Shown: piece by piece, positions 33,967 through 42,725 of the stretch
How positions within the stretch are numbered: position 1 is the first letter of the stretch
Layout of the letters: each line of letters opens with the position of its first letter
NCBI GenBank assembly: GCA_012031565.1
Contig: JAAUUM010000008.1
Location: forward strand, 1 to 46,052
Direction of reading: 5' to 3'
DNA from: Synechococcaceae cyanobacterium SM2_3_2
GTDB taxonomy: Bacteria; Cyanobacteriota; Cyanobacteriia; Thermostichales; Thermostichaceae
DNA: 46,052 nucleotides
Translations under genes and position numbers: made by a program
Notes under the pieces: model-generated
Database searches by the model: none
Seen by the model: only the letters and a program-made list of their open reading frames with translations
What the model was told of the DNA's origin: nothing

Positions 33967-34546
33967 CGGGATCCTGCTCCTGCTGCCACCACAGCCGCAG
34001 AGGAAGATACAAGGCGGGTGCCCACAGGCTGCTGAGGATGGCCGAGGTCAGGGTGGTGCGCTGGTGATTAAACCAAATGCTATCTAGCGAACGAGGCCCT
34101 TCTCCCACCCCCACACTGTTAGCGGCATCCCATCCAACAGAGAGTGAACTCAGTAGAGACCACTGTAAGGCCATCAAGCTAGAGGACACCACCACCATGC
34201 CAAAGACGATCAGGGCGACAGAAATAAAGTCTTCCCGCATATAGCGTTGCTTCTGCAATCGGGCGGTCAGGATCCCTACCACCATCAGACTCAAGGCATG
34301 GGTGGGCTGGCCAAAACTCAGGCTATCCTGCAACATGCCCATCGCCAGTCCGGCCACAGCCCCCTGCCAGAGGGGACGACGCACACTCCAGCACACCACC
34401 CACATCAGGGGCCAATCTGCCGTCAATCCAGCCAGTTCTAACCCCGGCCCCCGCAGCCAAGGAGCCCAGACACAGAGCAGAGCGGAAACAACGGTTCCCA
34501 CCCAGAGGGCCGTCAGTCTAAAGCGAGGGTTCAGTTGATTGAGCAT
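33962..34546 (-). CDS. mreD: Rod shape-determining protein MreD
   Basis: The 194-residue membrane protein has five to six hydrophobic helices and is the third gene of mreBCD. It helps place the cell-wall elongation machinery. Sequence conservation of MreD is low, so the call rests on position, size, helix pattern and segments such as GLTADWPLMWVVCWSVRRPLWQG, which resemble cyanobacterial MreD. Its start lies inside the 3' end of mreC (29-base overlap), which implies translational coupling. A 12-bp duplication spans its stop. Confidence 0.87.
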   Translation of the reverse strand: MLNQLNPRFRLTALWVGTVVSALLCVWAPWLRGPGLELAGLTADWPLMWVVCWSVRRPLWQGAVAGLAMGMLQDSLSFGQPTHALSLMVVGILTARLQKQRYMREDFISVALIVFGMVVVSSSLMALQWSLLSSLSVGWDAANSVGVGEGPRSLDSIWFNHQRTTLTSAILSSLWAPALYLPLRLWWQQEQDPE

Positions 34547-35276
34547 AGCTGTAAATCAGTCCCCATTCCAGCAATCCCAAGGGTGCTGACAACTCTATCA
34601 CCGCTTGTGGGGCAGGGCTGGCATCGAGATCCACCGCCCGCACTTGGCCCACCACCACCCCAGCCGGATAGAGGCTACTGAGCCCGGAGGTAACGATGGT
34701 ATCTCCTACCTCGACGCTGGGTTCCTTGTCAAAAAACTCCAGCACCGCCATTTGGGATCCCGTCCCCCGCAACACCCCCATCTGCCGCGACCGACTCAGC
34801 ATGACCCCGACTCGGCTGGTGGGATCGCTGATCAGCAAGACCCGGCTGGTATTGGGGGTGATCTGCTGGACTCGTCCCACCAATCCGCCTGGAGCCATCA
34901 CCACATCCCCTATTTTGACCCCATGATTGCTGCCTCGACTGAGGGTAGCCTGCTGCCACCACTGATCGGCACCGCGCCCAATCACTGCCGCCGGGATCCC
35001 TTGCCCTTCAATCTGTTCACTAAAGTCTAATAGTTGCCGCAGTTGCCGATTTTGATTCTGCAATTCCGCCACTTGGGCCTGCAACTCTTGGCTGGCGGAC
35101 TGGGCAATCACGGTTTCATAGTCCACCACCGGATGCCAGATCTGGGTGGCCCAGCGATAGGTTTCCGCCAACCAGGCTCCTTGTGTCTGGCGAATACCCC
35201 AGGCAGAGAGCAGCACCAAGCTGGAGGTGGTTACCCCCAAGCCATATGTCTTCCACCACCGTCGGATCCCAGACAC
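34518..35276 (-). CDS. mreC: Rod shape-determining protein MreC
   Basis: The 252-residue protein has one N-terminal helix (YGLGVTTSSLVLLSAWG), a coiled coil near residues 60-90 (ELQAQVAELQNQNRQLRQLL) and two beta domains with AAVIGRGADQWWQQATLSRGSNHGVKIGDVV and VLLISDPTSRVGVML, all usual for MreC. It links cytoplasmic MreB with the periplasmic wall-synthesis enzymes. The start is GTG 35276 with an excellent GGAGGT five bases upstream. It lies 230 bases after mreB, and mreD overlaps its end. Confidence 0.93.
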   Translation of the reverse strand: MSGIRRWWKTYGLGVTTSSLVLLSAWGIRQTQGAWLAETYRWATQIWHPVVDYETVIAQSASQELQAQVAELQNQNRQLRQLLDFSEQIEGQGIPAAVIGRGADQWWQQATLSRGSNHGVKIGDVVMAPGGLVGRVQQITPNTSRVLLISDPTSRVGVMLSRSRQMGVLRGTGSQMAVLEFFDKEPSVEVGDTIVTSGLSSLYPAGVVVGQVRAVDLDASPAPQAVIELSAPLGLLEWGLIYSYAQSTEPSL

Positions 35277-35479
35277 CTCACACCTCCTGCGGGATCCTGA
35301 TTAATGGGTTTGCTTCAGAGCAGCTAGGGTCATGCTTAGCCTGATGAGAGTGATCGACGAAAAGGGATGGAACTGAACTGATTGATAATCATTCAGACCA
35401 AGAAACCTGCGCCAAGATCAGTTCAACACGTTTAATGGCTGCTGGCAAGCTCTGGCAGGGATCCCCAGCCCTCTATGCC

Positions 35480-35519
35480 CTGGCTTTTTGACCTTAGCTT
35501 TTGACGTTATCCTTTGAAC
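35480..35519. repeat. 13-14 bp repeat, three copies, across the mreB stop
   Basis: On the minus strand, GTTCAAAGGATAAC, GTCAAAAGCTAAG and GTCAAAAAGCCAG follow each other. The first contains the mreB TAA, and the second keeps a TAA in another frame. Confidence 0.72.
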
Positions 35520-36535
35520 CCAGTGCCCAAGACACGACCTAGCGTTTTGAAATCCTCCAAAACACGGCCTGTGCCCAGCACCACACAGCTCAACGGATCG
35601 GGGGCAATGTGAACCAGGATCCCGGTTTCGTGACTGATCAGAGCGTCTAAGCCCTTCAGCATCGCTCCTCCTCCCGCCAACATAATGCCCCGATCGATGA
35701 TGTCAGCCGCCAATTCGGGCGGGGTGCGCTCCAGGGTGCGCTTGATGGCCTCCACAATCACCGATAGCGGCTCCGCCATACTCTCGCGGATCTCCGGGCT
35801 CTTGACCGTGACAGTACGGGGCAAGCCAGACAGCAGGTGCAGCCCCCGCACCTCCATGATGATTTCTTCCTGGATGGGATAGGCCGATCCAATCTGGATC
35901 TTGATCTCTTCGGCGGTGCGTTCCCCGATCACCAAGTTATGAACCTTCTTCATGTATTGGGCGATGGCCTCGCTCAGCTCATCTCCAGCCACCCGCACTG
36001 ACTCGCTCAGCACGATGCCCTGCAAACTCAACACCGCCACCTCGGTGGTGCCGCCGCCAATGTCAATGATCATATTTCCGGTAGGTTCCTGCACGGGCAA
36101 TCCCGCTCCAATCGCCGCCGCCACCGGCTCATCCACCAGATAGACCTCACGGGATCCCGCCTGGAGAGCGGCCTCCATCACCGCCCGTCGCTCCACCCCA
36201 GTCACCCCACTGGGGATCCCGATCACAATACGCGGGGCGATCAAGTAGCGGCCCTCATGCACCCGATGGATGAAATGCTTCAGCATCATCTCGGCGGTGT
36301 CAAAATCAGCGATCACCCCATCTCGCAAGGGGCGTACCGCTGTAATGTTTCCGGGTGTCCGTCCCAACATCTTTTTGGCATCATTGCCCACGGCTAGGGG
36401 CTGCTTCGTATTCTGGTCGATGGCCACCACGGAGGGTTCTTGCAGCACAATCCCCCGTCCGGCCACATAGACCAATGTGTTAGCCGTGCCAAGATCGATC
36501 CCCATATCTCGGGAAAAGCGGCTAAAGAGTCCCAC
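35507..36535 (-). CDS. mreB: Rod shape-determining protein MreB
   Basis: The 342-residue bacterial actin is complete. The phosphate-1 motif is [12 protein letters not shown] near residue 15, and GMPSG-like [21 protein letters not shown] follows. The phosphate-2 motif is [17 protein letters not shown], and the adenosine motif is [15 protein letters not shown]. An amphipathic [10 protein letters not shown] start binds the membrane. MreB filaments orient wall growth and keep rod shape. Translation starts at GTG 36535 right after an in-frame stop, so no earlier start is possible. It leads the mreB-mreC-mreD run and faces the cytosine deaminase gene across 367 bases. Confidence 0.97.
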   Translation of the reverse strand: MGLFSRFSRDMGIDLGTANTLVYVAGRGIVLQEPSVVAIDQNTKQPLAVGNDAKKMLGRTPGNITAVRPLRDGVIADFDTAEMMLKHFIHRVHEGRYLIAPRIVIGIPSGVTGVERRAVMEAALQAGSREVYLVDEPVAAAIGAGLPVQEPTGNMIIDIGGGTTEVAVLSLQGIVLSESVRVAGDELSEAIAQYMKKVHNLVIGERTAEEIKIQIGSAYPIQEEIIMEVRGLHLLSGLPRTVTVKSPEIRESMAEPLSVIVEAIKRTLERTPPELAADIIDRGIMLAGGGAMLKGLDALISHETGILVHIAPDPLSCVVLGTGRVLEDFKTLGRVLGTGFKG

Positions 36536-36902
36536 GGCTTAAACACCCCTATCGTTTACTACGGTTGTCAATTATTGATGTCTGCTCTTGTCTATTGATC
36601 TTGTCTGATGTCATCTGCATAACCTCAGATCAGGACAGTGCCATCGTTGGCGATGTCGTTGCTTCTGATTATGCTACTTTTGGTTGCCCCGGACACTAGC
36701 CCGGATCTTGCAGCATTTAGAATAGCCCATCCCTTTGTTGGGTTGAGGGGTAAATGCTAACTTTTCGCTTGACCGCAACCTTCCCCTCTAACTGATCTAA
36801 CTGAGCTGAGCCTTTGTCAGCTTAGGCAACTCTATCCAAATCCAATGGGAATTTCCCCAACGCTTCCCAATATCAAAACCCTAGACTCCTTCCTCCCTTG
36901 CT
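36536..36902. other. Divergent intergenic region between mreB and the deaminase gene
   Basis: About 367 bp hold no gene I can support. GGATCC is absent here. A 9-bp tandem duplication (TCTAACTGA twice) lies near 36787-36804. The two promoters must be here but no clear boxes were found. Confidence 0.5.
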
Positions 36903-38216
36903 ATGACTCTCGATTTGATCATTCGTGGTGCCACCCTAGCCAATTACAACCCGGGATCCCCTGCTTCAGGCTGGGACATCGGCATTCAAGGGGATCGCAT
37001 TGTCGCCATAGAACCCCATTTGGAGGCCACCGCTCGGACGGAGTTGGAGGCAGAGGGCTACTTGGTCAGCCCGCCCTTTGTGGATGCTCATTTTCATTTG
37101 GATTCCACCTTGGCGTTGACAACCCATCCCGATCAGAAGGGATCCCCACGGGTGAATCGGTCGGGCACTCTGTTAGAAGGAATTTCCCTATGGGGACAGA
37201 TCAAGCCCGATCTGACAGCAGCAGATCTCCATGCCCGAGCGATCGACTACTGCCAGTGGGCCTTGGCCCGAGGGATCCAGGCGATTCGTGCCCATGTGGA
37301 TATTTGCGATCCCCGCCTCTTGGCAGTGGAGGCGCTGCTGGAGGTGAAACGGCAGATGCGACCCTACCTAGAATTACAACTGGTGGCCTTTCCTCAGGAT
37401 GGCTATCTGCGGTTTGCCCAGTCTCGTCAACTGCTGGACAAGGCGCTGGCGATGGGGGTGGAGGTGGTGGGCGGGATCCCTCATTTTGAGCGGACTCAGG
37501 CGGAGGGGGTGGCCTCGATTCGGGCCTTATGCGAACTGGCGGCAGAGCTTGGCTTGCGGGTGGATATGCACTGCGATGAAACCGATGATCCCCACTCGCG
37601 TTATGTGGAGACCCTGGCCTCTGAAACCCAACGATTGGGCTTGCAGGGGCGAGTGACGGGATCCCACCTCACCTCCATGCACTCGATGGACAACGCCTAT
37701 GTCAGTAAGCTGATTCCCCTGATGGCTGAGGCAGCGTTGGGGGTGGTGGCCAATCCCCTGATCAACATCACCCTCCAGGGGCGGCTAGATAGCTATCCCA
37801 AGCGGCGGGGCATGACACGGGTGCCGGAGCTGATGGCGGCAGGATTGACAGTCGCCTTTGGGCACGACTGCGTGATGGATCCCTGGTATGGCTTGGGCAG
37901 TGGCCACATGGTGGACGTGGCTCACATGGGGCTTCATATTGCCCAGATGACTGGGATCGCTCAGATGGAACAGTGTTATGGGGCGGTGACAGACCATCCA
38001 GCCCGGTTGTTGGGGTTGGAGGATTATGGGATCCAAGTCGGATGTTTTGCTGACTTGGTTATCTTGCAGGCCCGCAGTATCCCGGAGGTCTTGCGTTTAA
38101 GGCCGGTGTGCCTCACTGTTCTGCGTCGGGGCCAAGTTATTGCCCATACGCCGCCTGTCATTACTCAGCTGCATCTGGGTCAACAGTCCATCCCGGTAGA
38201 TTTTCTCCGATCCTGA
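36903..38216 (+). CDS. codA: Cytosine deaminase / amidohydrolase family protein
   Basis: A 437-residue metal-dependent amidohydrolase resembles E. coli CodA, which converts cytosine to uracil. Metal residues are visible: VSPPFVDAHFHLDSTLAL with the HxH pair, RVDMHCDETDDPHSRYVETLA with the third His and catalytic Glu, GSHLTSMHSM, and FGHDCVMDPWYGLGSGHMVDVAHM with the Asp. The GHD-x4-WY segment matches CodA closely. Related enzymes act on isocytosine or other N-heterocycles, so the substrate is probable and not certain. Start ATG 36903 gives the conserved LDLIIRGATL strand; no strong ribosome-binding site is seen. Confidence 0.87.
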   Translation: MTLDLIIRGATLANYNPGSPASGWDIGIQGDRIVAIEPHLEATARTELEAEGYLVSPPFVDAHFHLDSTLALTTHPDQKGSPRVNRSGTLLEGISLWGQIKPDLTAADLHARAIDYCQWALARGIQAIRAHVDICDPRLLAVEALLEVKRQMRPYLELQLVAFPQDGYLRFAQSRQLLDKALAMGVEVVGGIPHFERTQAEGVASIRALCELAAELGLRVDMHCDETDDPHSRYVETLASETQRLGLQGRVTGSHLTSMHSMDNAYVSKLIPLMAEAALGVVANPLINITLQGRLDSYPKRRGMTRVPELMAAGLTVAFGHDCVMDPWYGLGSGHMVDVAHMGLHIAQMTGIAQMEQCYGAVTDHPARLLGLEDYGIQVGCFADLVILQARSIPEVLRLRPVCLTVLRRGQVIAHTPPVITQLHLGQQSIPVDFLRS

Positions 38217-38612
38217 GACTCGCCTCAGGTGATTGAGAGATGATTGAGTTGATTACATGGATTGAGAATCCTGATGGGTTTGCGCTGACTGGACAGCCAG
38301 TGAGGGGGTTGGGCGTAGGAGACTCTAATCAATCCCGCCCCAATCTGTCTTCATAAAAAACCTATAATTGAATTATTAAGAACCTACGCTAACCCCACAG
38401 ATCCTCAGCCTTGCTGCCCGATGCAGCTGGTTCGTCTTAGGAAAGTGGCAGAGATCGCAAGTTTTTTGAACTGTGAGTTTTGAGCCGTGCCCCGTCAGCA
38501 CCTAGATCAGACGAGACCTCAATCACACCTGCTCACATCAATGAACCACTCTGAGAACCAGACAGATCTCAAACCAGACAGATCCTCAATAGTTAAAGAA
38601 AAGGAGAAGACA
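38217..38612. other. Intergenic region and likely long leader of the exported protein gene
   Basis: No gene is evident in this 396-bp stretch. It begins with a small hairpin after the deaminase gene (CCTGAG with CTCAGG, stem 6) and clustered GATTGAG words near 38230-38270. A TATAAT word at 38363-38368 is a possible -10 but has no good -35. A 42-codon in-frame extension of the next gene covers its right end but lacks family-like sequence. Confidence 0.5.
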
Positions 38613-39233
38613 ATGATGTCAATGATTTCTATGAATTGGATTCTATCGACCCCCCTCGTGTTGGGCTTGTCCGCCGTCAGTTTGACTGCATTGCCCCTGC
38701 CGTCTGTGATGGCCCAGCAGCAGTTTGATCTGGGAGCCTCTCAGCTTCAGCAGGGAACCGTTTTGCCGGTGACGGGACGCTCCAGTGATGAGCCAGCCTA
38801 CTTCGCCCCTGATGGGGTTCACTCCTACACGGTGGTGGTGAGCCAAAATATCTTTGACCTGAATGGCCAATTGGTCTTGCCCGCTGGCAGCTTAATCTAT
38901 GGTCAATTTCAACCGATAGCAGGTGGATTGGAGTTCGTCTCCAATTCTTTAGAGGTCAATGGGCGCACCTTCCCGCTTCAGGCCACCTCGGGTCTGATCA
39001 ACGATGAAAAGGATCCCCGTGAATTTAGGGCCGACAATATCGCTGGCGATGCTGCCATCGGTGCTACTGCCGGGGCTGTTTTGGGGGTGCTAACAGGTGG
39101 CATGAGTACCTTGGGGGTGATGGGTGGTGCAGCGGCTGGTATCACTGTTGGTAATGTCACTGCTCCTCAGGTGGTGGTGTTGCGCCCCGGACAGAATTTC
39201 AACCTGACTTTGCAGGCTCCTGTCTCCTTCTAG
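38613..39233 (+). CDS. Exported protein with glycine-zipper-like segment
   Basis: The start is ATG 38613, preceded by AAGGAGA at a good distance; the upstream in-frame extension to 38487 is probably untranslated. The 206-residue product has a signal peptide with Ala-Gln cleavage region near residue 32 (PSVMAQQQ). A beta-rich domain (ILPAG-like LVLPAGSLIYGQF, then LEVNGRTFPLQA) follows. A Gly/Ala-rich hydrophobic stretch (AIGATAGAVLGVLTGGMSTLG, about residues 144-172) resembles a glycine zipper. The pattern recalls cyanobacterial exported proteins of unknown function with distant likeness to the TrbI/VirB10 barrel, but I cannot assign a role. Confidence 0.68.
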   Translation: MMSMISMNWILSTPLVLGLSAVSLTALPLPSVMAQQQFDLGASQLQQGTVLPVTGRSSDEPAYFAPDGVHSYTVVVSQNIFDLNGQLVLPAGSLIYGQFQPIAGGLEFVSNSLEVNGRTFPLQATSGLINDEKDPREFRADNIAGDAAIGATAGAVLGVLTGGMSTLGVMGGAAAGITVGNVTAPQVVVLRPGQNFNLTLQAPVSF

Positions 39234-39863
39234 CACTAAAGCCAATCTCTAGGGGCGAACTAACTTGAGGGGATCCTTACGCTAGCGCCGCTGATTGAAA
39301 ATACCCCTAGCCGGGATCCTTTGTGTGAAGCAGGGGATCCCGATTTTGTGGCAATAATAAACTTCTTGCACGAATAGCTTTTTGTATCCTGAGGAACATT
39401 AAAAATTAGCTTAAATCAAGGGGTTTAGTGAAGTGAGGTTCAATTCACGCAAGAGGTCTAATCAGCAACTGGTTCGCAAAGTATTGTTGCTGTGACAGTT
39501 AATAGATGAATAAGCTCTAGCCAAACCATTTCACTCACTCTGTAACGACGGACACGTATGGATCCCATCTATTTGTGCTCTCTAGAACAATGTTGAGGTT
39601 GAGGATAATTCCCAAAGACTCCTGATTTGTCTAGATTCCATCTGTTGGGAGGCTGGCAAAAGACATCAAAATCCATGCAGGGCAAGTGGATTGATAATAA
39701 CTCGGGCCTGCGTGCTTAAGCATATTCGCGCAAAACCAGAAGTCCGGTTAATTACATAACAGTATTTATACGTAACTTTTGCGTCATGAGCGATATATCC
39801 CTCATTTTTCCTCTGCGTGGTATTACTATATAGTTATGTTGATTTCGGCGTAGTTCCTGCGGT
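39234..39863. other. 630-bp intergenic region before the signalling block
   Basis: No gene is evident. The left side has a terminator-like hairpin (39312-39347). The rest is A/T-rich. A TATAGT word at 39829-39834, about 30 bases before the EAL gene, may be a -10 for the signalling transcript, without a clear -35. Confidence 0.5.
39312..39347 (+). terminator. Terminator-like hairpin after the exported protein gene
   Basis: CGGGATCC (39312-39319) pairs perfectly with GGATCCCG (39335-39342) over 8 bp with a 15-base loop, then ATTTTG. The short T run makes it weak. Both arms are again the iterated GGATCC word. Confidence 0.5.
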
Positions 39864-40895
39864 ATGTCCCAAGCTCCTGTTCAGCTTTTTGCTACGTTGC
39901 CTTGTTTCTGCTCGTCTGATGCCCCCGTTGATGAGATGGAATCTGACTTGGTTGTTCTTTGGGGAACATTGCAGCTAATTCACCAAGGCCAACTGGATCT
40001 GCACTCCGAAAGAGCGCGGCATTTGCTGGAGGAAGGGATTCAAAACGCCCTTCACTTATTGTCGCTACTGAGGGGATCCACAGGTTCTAAAGCCATCTCG
40101 TGTGAGGCGGTTCTCACGCAGAGTTTGGGGGATGAGCTCAAGTCCGCCCTTCGGCAGGGTCAACTTTCTCTTCAATATCAGCCTATTTTTAGGTTGGACT
40201 CCTATCAACAAGCTCAGTTGGTGGGGTTTGAAGCGTTGCTGCGCTGGCTGCACCCAGAACGGGGTTGGATCCCACCCAGTGAGTTTATTCCGGTGGCGGA
40301 ATGTAGCGACTTGATTCATGAACTGAGTTATTGGGTGCTCAAAACAGCTTGTTACCAGGTGGCGGACTGGCAACGGCAGACAGGTAGGCCATTGAGGCTG
40401 AATGTCAATCTTTCTCCGCGACAGTTGGATCAACCCAATCTGATAGCCAACATTAGCAACATCCTGGTGGAAACAGCGTTCTCGGCGCACCATTTGAGCT
40501 TGGAGCTGACCGAAAGTTTTGCCGTTCAAAATTATGAGACGGCGACTCACCAGCTCTCTCAACTCCAAAAACTCGGGATTCAAGTGGGCCTGGATGATTT
40601 TGGCACAGGCTATTCCTCCCTTAGTTGTCTGGATAATCTGCCTTTGGATTTCCTCAAGATTGACCAGAGCTTTGTGGCTAAAGCCCGGTGGGACACCTTG
40701 AAATTGATCCTGCTTTTGGCCAATCAGATGAATCTTTCGGTGGTTGCCGAGGGCATTGAAACCTCTGAGCAGTTGGAACAGCTCCAAAACATTGGCTACT
40801 CGATGGGCCAGGGGTATCGGCTGTCTTTTCCCCTCACACCCGAGCAGGTGCAAGCCTTTTTGCCGAGGGTTACTGCGACTGATCACTGTATTTAG
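39864..40895 (+). CDS. EAL-domain protein, copy 1 (probable c-di-GMP phosphodiesterase)
   Basis: The 343-residue protein has a helical N-terminal region of unknown type (residues 20-75, DLVVLWGTLQLIHQGQLDL) and an EAL domain from about 95 to the end. Catalytic signatures are present: EAL at 123-125 (VGFEALLRWLHP), LNVNLSPRQ, LELTES near 215, DDFGTGYSSL at 244-253, LKIDQSFV and VVAEGIET, then GYSMGQGY. It should hydrolyse cyclic di-GMP, since no motif residue looks lost, but activity is inferred. There is no GGDEF domain and no membrane segment. The PATAN-REC gene follows 84 bases later. A homologue of both lies 2.9 kb downstream. Confidence 0.9.
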   Translation: MSQAPVQLFATLPCFCSSDAPVDEMESDLVVLWGTLQLIHQGQLDLHSERARHLLEEGIQNALHLLSLLRGSTGSKAISCEAVLTQSLGDELKSALRQGQLSLQYQPIFRLDSYQQAQLVGFEALLRWLHPERGWIPPSEFIPVAECSDLIHELSYWVLKTACYQVADWQRQTGRPLRLNVNLSPRQLDQPNLIANISNILVETAFSAHHLSLELTESFAVQNYETATHQLSQLQKLGIQVGLDDFGTGYSSLSCLDNLPLDFLKIDQSFVAKARWDTLKLILLLANQMNLSVVAEGIETSEQLEQLQNIGYSMGQGYRLSFPLTPEQVQAFLPRVTATDHCI

Positions 40896-40979
40896 TTCAC
40901 CTTTTACCTCTAATCAATCTGTTTTGTCTGCGGACAACTTGCCCACAGCCTTTTTTTCAAGACAACCGTAGGAGTAAAT

Positions 40980-42260
40980 ATGAATGCCCGACCGCTTCCC
41001 CCCAGTTCTTCCAGAGAAGGAGCATTAACCTTGGTCTGCCGTCGTCAGGCTCCCCTGGGATCCCTGTTGCAACAGCTCAGTAGTGAACGGTTTAGCGGCA
41101 GGCTGGATATCTTTGGCTCTGGAGATCTGCGCTGGAGTTTTTATCTCTGCCTGGGACGCTTTGTCTGGGAGACCGGCGGGCACAATCCCCATCAACGCTG
41201 GCGGCGGCGGCTCAGTCAACACTGCCCAGGGGTCGATGCAGTGGAGATTGAGAGTATTGCCTCTCGGGAGTCTTCCACTCGGGAGTACACGATTTTGTCA
41301 GGATTGCTGCAACGGCAACAACTGAATCGCGGTCAATTGATTGAGCTGATTGAAGACGGACTGAATGAAGTCCTTTTTGATCTGCTCCAAGATATTGAAT
41401 CGCATGTGCAAACTCTTGCCAACGAAGACTATCAGGTCACCTACCATCTCAATCAGCAAGATGTGGTGCAATCTCCCCTCACTTTAATTCGTGCAGAACT
41501 GGCCCTCGGCAAAGCTCGTGAGCAGTGGCAACAGTGGAAGGCAGCTGGATTGGCAGCGGTTTCTCCCAATATGGTGCCGATCATCTGTCGCCCTGATCTG
41601 CTTAGGGAGGTAGCCCCGCTTCAGTTTGAAGTGCTCAGTCGCCTGATCAATGGGCAACGCACTCTCCGCCACTTGGCCCTCAAAATGCGACAGGATCTGT
41701 TGGCTTTCTCGCAAAATTTGAACGGTTATGTCGCGGTCGGGATCCTGAGTTTCTCGGTCAACCGCTCCGATGCTTCTCGACCCAGTTCTTCCTGGCCTGA
41801 CGAACCCACCACCGAGATCCTCAAAGAGCCGGTGGCCATTGTTCCCCTCAAAACCCAGCGGATCCCTTCAGTATCTCCAGCCCAACCCTTGGTGGTCTGC
41901 ATCGACGACAGCCCGACTGTCTGCAAAACTCTGGAAGGGATCCTCACCAGTCAGGGCTACCGTTTTCAGTCTGTGCAGGATCCCCTGCAAGCCATCCCCA
42001 CCTTGCTGAAGGCCAAACCGGATCTGGTGTTTCTCGATCTGGTCATGCCCATCGCCAACGGCTACGAGATCTGTTCCCAAATCCGCAGAGCGGCTGCCCT
42101 CAAACAGGTGCCAGTCGTGATCTTGACCGGCAACGATGGCCTGGTGGATCGGATGCGGGCCGGTATGGTGGGGGCCACCGATTTCATCGCTAAGCCGGTA
42201 GAGGCTGGCCGGATTGGGGCACTATTGCAGAAATATCTGCCTGTCAAAAAGACTCTGTGA
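40980..42260 (+). CDS. PATAN (DUF4388)-REC response regulator, copy 1 (PatA/PilG-like)
   Basis: The 426-residue regulator has an N-terminal PATAN/DUF4388 region (APLGSLLQQL, RFSGRLDIFGSGDLRWSFYLCLGRFVWETGG, about residues 20-80), a helical middle, and a C-terminal receiver. The receiver holds VCIDDSP, the phospho-accepting aspartate in LVFLDLVMP and the lysine in FIAKPVEAG. This is the order of cyanobacterial PatA, PilG and PixG, which act in chemotaxis-like clusters for motility or pattern control. AGGAG lies five bases before the ATG. In intact clusters CheY- and CheW-type genes follow, and here only a chimeric remnant does. Confidence 0.9.
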   Translation: MNARPLPPSSSREGALTLVCRRQAPLGSLLQQLSSERFSGRLDIFGSGDLRWSFYLCLGRFVWETGGHNPHQRWRRRLSQHCPGVDAVEIESIASRESSTREYTILSGLLQRQQLNRGQLIELIEDGLNEVLFDLLQDIESHVQTLANEDYQVTYHLNQQDVVQSPLTLIRAELALGKAREQWQQWKAAGLAAVSPNMVPIICRPDLLREVAPLQFEVLSRLINGQRTLRHLALKMRQDLLAFSQNLNGYVAVGILSFSVNRSDASRPSSSWPDEPTTEILKEPVAIVPLKTQRIPSVSPAQPLVVCIDDSPTVCKTLEGILTSQGYRFQSVQDPLQAIPTLLKAKPDLVFLDLVMPIANGYEICSQIRRAAALKQVPVVILTGNDGLVDRMRAGMVGATDFIAKPVEAGRIGALLQKYLPVKKTL

Positions 42261-42336
42261 TGGCTGATGATTATTTCCCCAGTTCTGTCCAGAAAGATAT
42301 CTTTACATACCCTTTGGAGAAGGAGGATAGGGGCGC

Positions 42337-42633
42337 ATGTTGAATCTTTTGACCAAGTTGAACAGAATGGCCCCTGCCCCCGATCCCCAGCCGGAGCTGA
42401 CACAGCGATGTCTACAGTTTCAGGTGGGGGGGATATCTAGGCTGATGCCTCTCGGTCACTTGCGGGAAGTGTCGTCTATCTCTGCTGAGGGCATCCTATC
42501 TGTGCCTGGTATCCCTCCACAGGGCTACCGTTTTCAGGCTGTGCAGGATCCCTTGCAAGTCATCCTCTCACGGCTAAAGCCCAAACAGAATCTGGTGTTT
42601 CTCGATCGGGTCATGCAACGGTTGCGAATCTAG
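42337..42633 (+). pseudogene. Chimeric remnant: cheW start fused to a REC fragment
   Basis: The frame starts with good context (GGAGG ten bases upstream). Its first 60 residues match the CheW-like protein at 45572 (PDPQPELTQRCLQFQVGGIS, MPLGHLREV). After about residue 60 it changes to the middle of the neighbouring receiver domain (GYRFQAVQDPLQ, KPKQNLVFLD), then stops. Neither domain is complete: the CheW barrel is cut and the receiver lacks its first and last parts. It arose by recombination within the duplicated block and is most likely non-functional, though it may be translated. The cheY gene expected before it is missing. Confidence 0.85.
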
Positions 42634-42725
42634 TCTGCAACAAAAAATTACCGGCATGTATCTATTTTTTCCGAAAGAGTGTATTATCTAGACTCCAGCT
42701 TAAGATTGGCAACGGTGCTTTCGAT

